Source of the DNA: Acidimicrobiaceae bacterium
Lineage (GTDB): Bacteria > Actinomycetota > Acidimicrobiia > Acidimicrobiales > Ilumatobacteraceae
Reading direction: 5' to 3'
NCBI GenBank assembly: GCA_947486675.1
Contig: CANKUF010000025.1
Span: 1 to 7,797, forward strand
Length of the DNA stretch: 7,797 bases
Shown here one piece after another: positions 7,066-7,797 of this stretch. Within the stretch, counting starts at the first letter, position 1, and every line of letters starts with the position of its first letter. Position numbers and translations under genes: made by a program. The notes beneath the pieces are model-generated. The model worked only from the letters and a program-made list of their open reading frames with translations, did no database searches and had not been told where the DNA came from.

Positions 7066-7091
7066 TTACTGAACGATGCGTTCGTAAGTAA
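7051..7091 (-). terminator. weak candidate terminator of the acetyltransferase gene
   Basis: On the - strand, GAACG (7083-7079) and CGTTC (7075-7071) form a five-pair stem with a three-base loop. Outer pairs 7087-7091 with 7066-7070 extend it past a three-base bulge. A run of seven T follows after about nine bases (7057-7051 read on this strand). The stem overlaps the last codons of the gene and the T-run lies inside the convergent gene, so both could be incidental. Confidence 0.3.
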
Positions 7092-7797
7092 CGCTTCCTC
7101 GAAAAGTTGAGAATCCCACTGCTGTGTACAAACCGTACGCGCCAGTGGGATTTTCTGTATCTACGTCGAGGGCTGCATGAGTTAAACCATCTCGTTGGTA
7201 GGCGGCAAGTGCATGGGTGATGAGTGATCTGCCTATTGCTTTTCCACGATGTTCGGAAAGCGTGGCCAGCTTGTCGATCCAGCCAATGCGCTTTCCTAAT
7301 ACTTCATCGTCGGATTCATACCGATGTGACAGCAACAATCCAACAATGTTGTTGTTGGAGTCAAGTGCAAAGAATGACTGATCAAGCTTTGCCGTAGAGC
7401 CGTGAACAAGTTGTTCCCAGCCTTCTTCGCTTGTTGGCGTAGATCCCCAATGGTCCATGAATGCAAGATTTTTCACGACGCGCGCTTCTTCGTCTCGCGA
7501 AGTATCCCACGGGATAACGCAATAGCCAGGGGAGGTAAGAACTTCAGGAGACTGGTTGAGATCAATGATGAGATCTTCATTCCAGCGGACTGGACGCATA
7601 TTGAATTTTTGGAAAAGGAAGCCAGCAGAAGTATTTGATGTGCTCACGTCGCTGCGCAGAAATTTCGGAATTGTTCTATTCGTTGACCGGAGCTGTTTCT
7701 CTGCACGTTCGGTTGTCCATTGCAGGATTTCGGTTCCTACGCCTTTTTTCCGATACGTGGGCTTAACTGTGCCAAAGGTGTAGCAACGCTCTTCTTT
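7066..7797 (-). CDS. tandem-domain GNAT acetyltransferase, 5' end outside window
   Basis: The frame has no stop from the right edge down to TAA at 7068-7066, giving 243 visible residues. The GTG at 7647 is not the start: the codons before it encode the end of a first GNAT domain. That domain shows motif A (GTVKPTYRKKGVGTEIL, 7773-7723) and motif B (NTSAGFLFQKFNM, about 7635-7597). A second domain follows, with HWGSTPTSEEGW, an acetyl-CoA loop HRGKAIG and the terminal pattern LDVDTENPTGAYGLYTAVGF. Two GNAT folds in tandem resemble the layout of mycothiol synthase MshD, but the sequence does not identify it as MshD. Such proteins transfer an acetyl group from acetyl-CoA to an amine. It faces the small secreted protein gene with abutting stops and is unlikely to belong to the sulfatase unit. 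The substrate is unknown. Confidence 0.85.
   Translation of the reverse strand, partial: KEERCYTFGTVKPTYRKKGVGTEILQWTTERAEKQLRSTNRTIPKFLRSDVSTSNTSAGFLFQKFNMRPVRWNEDLIIDLNQSPEVLTSPGYCVIPWDTSRDEEARVVKNLAFMDHWGSTPTSEEGWEQLVHGSTAKLDQSFFALDSNNNIVGLLLSHRYESDDEVLGKRIGWIDKLATLSEHRGKAIGRSLITHALAAYQRDGLTHAALDVDTENPTGAYGLYTAVGFSTFRGSVTYERIVQ

Overview
The window looks like chromosomal DNA from an actinobacterium, most plausibly an aquatic Acidimicrobiia-type lineage. Three things point there: an mftD gene (mycofactocin is mainly actinobacterial), a long sulfatase of the mycobacterial AtsA/Rv0711 kind, and start codons placed just downstream of -10-like hexamers, as in leaderless actinobacterial mRNAs. 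Base composition is moderate, near 50% G+C by eye, which is low for the phylum but usual for aquatic members. The lineage is an inference; no rRNA or other marker is present.

Layout. Bases 1-6675 hold four genes on the + strand with short gaps. They are: (i) the 3' part of an MttB-superfamily, non-pyrrolysine methyltransferase gene entering from the left edge (1-1388); (ii) mftD, encoding the FMN enzyme of mycofactocin maturation (1440-2612); (iii) a protein with the three-part architecture of type III alkylsulfatases (metallo-beta-lactamase fold, dimerisation domain, SCP-2-like tail) but an altered metal-binding motif (2633-4342); (iv) a type I formylglycine sulfatase (4342-6675) whose start codon overlaps the preceding stop by one base. 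A 120-base AT-rich spacer follows. Then come a small secreted excalibur-like protein (6796-7065) and, convergent with it, the 3' part of a tandem GNAT acetyltransferase gene that runs off the right edge (7066-7797, - strand).

How the genes may work together. The first four look like a catabolic unit: sulfate ester removal by two mechanistically different hydrolase families, next to a possible C1-transfer step on a quaternary amine. The mftD gene suggests that redox chemistry depends on mycofactocin. No mftA, B, C, E or F, no corrinoid protein and no formylglycine-generating enzyme is in the window, so the unit depends on genes elsewhere. No substrate can be read from the sequence. No RNA gene, mobile element, CRISPR array or origin was seen.
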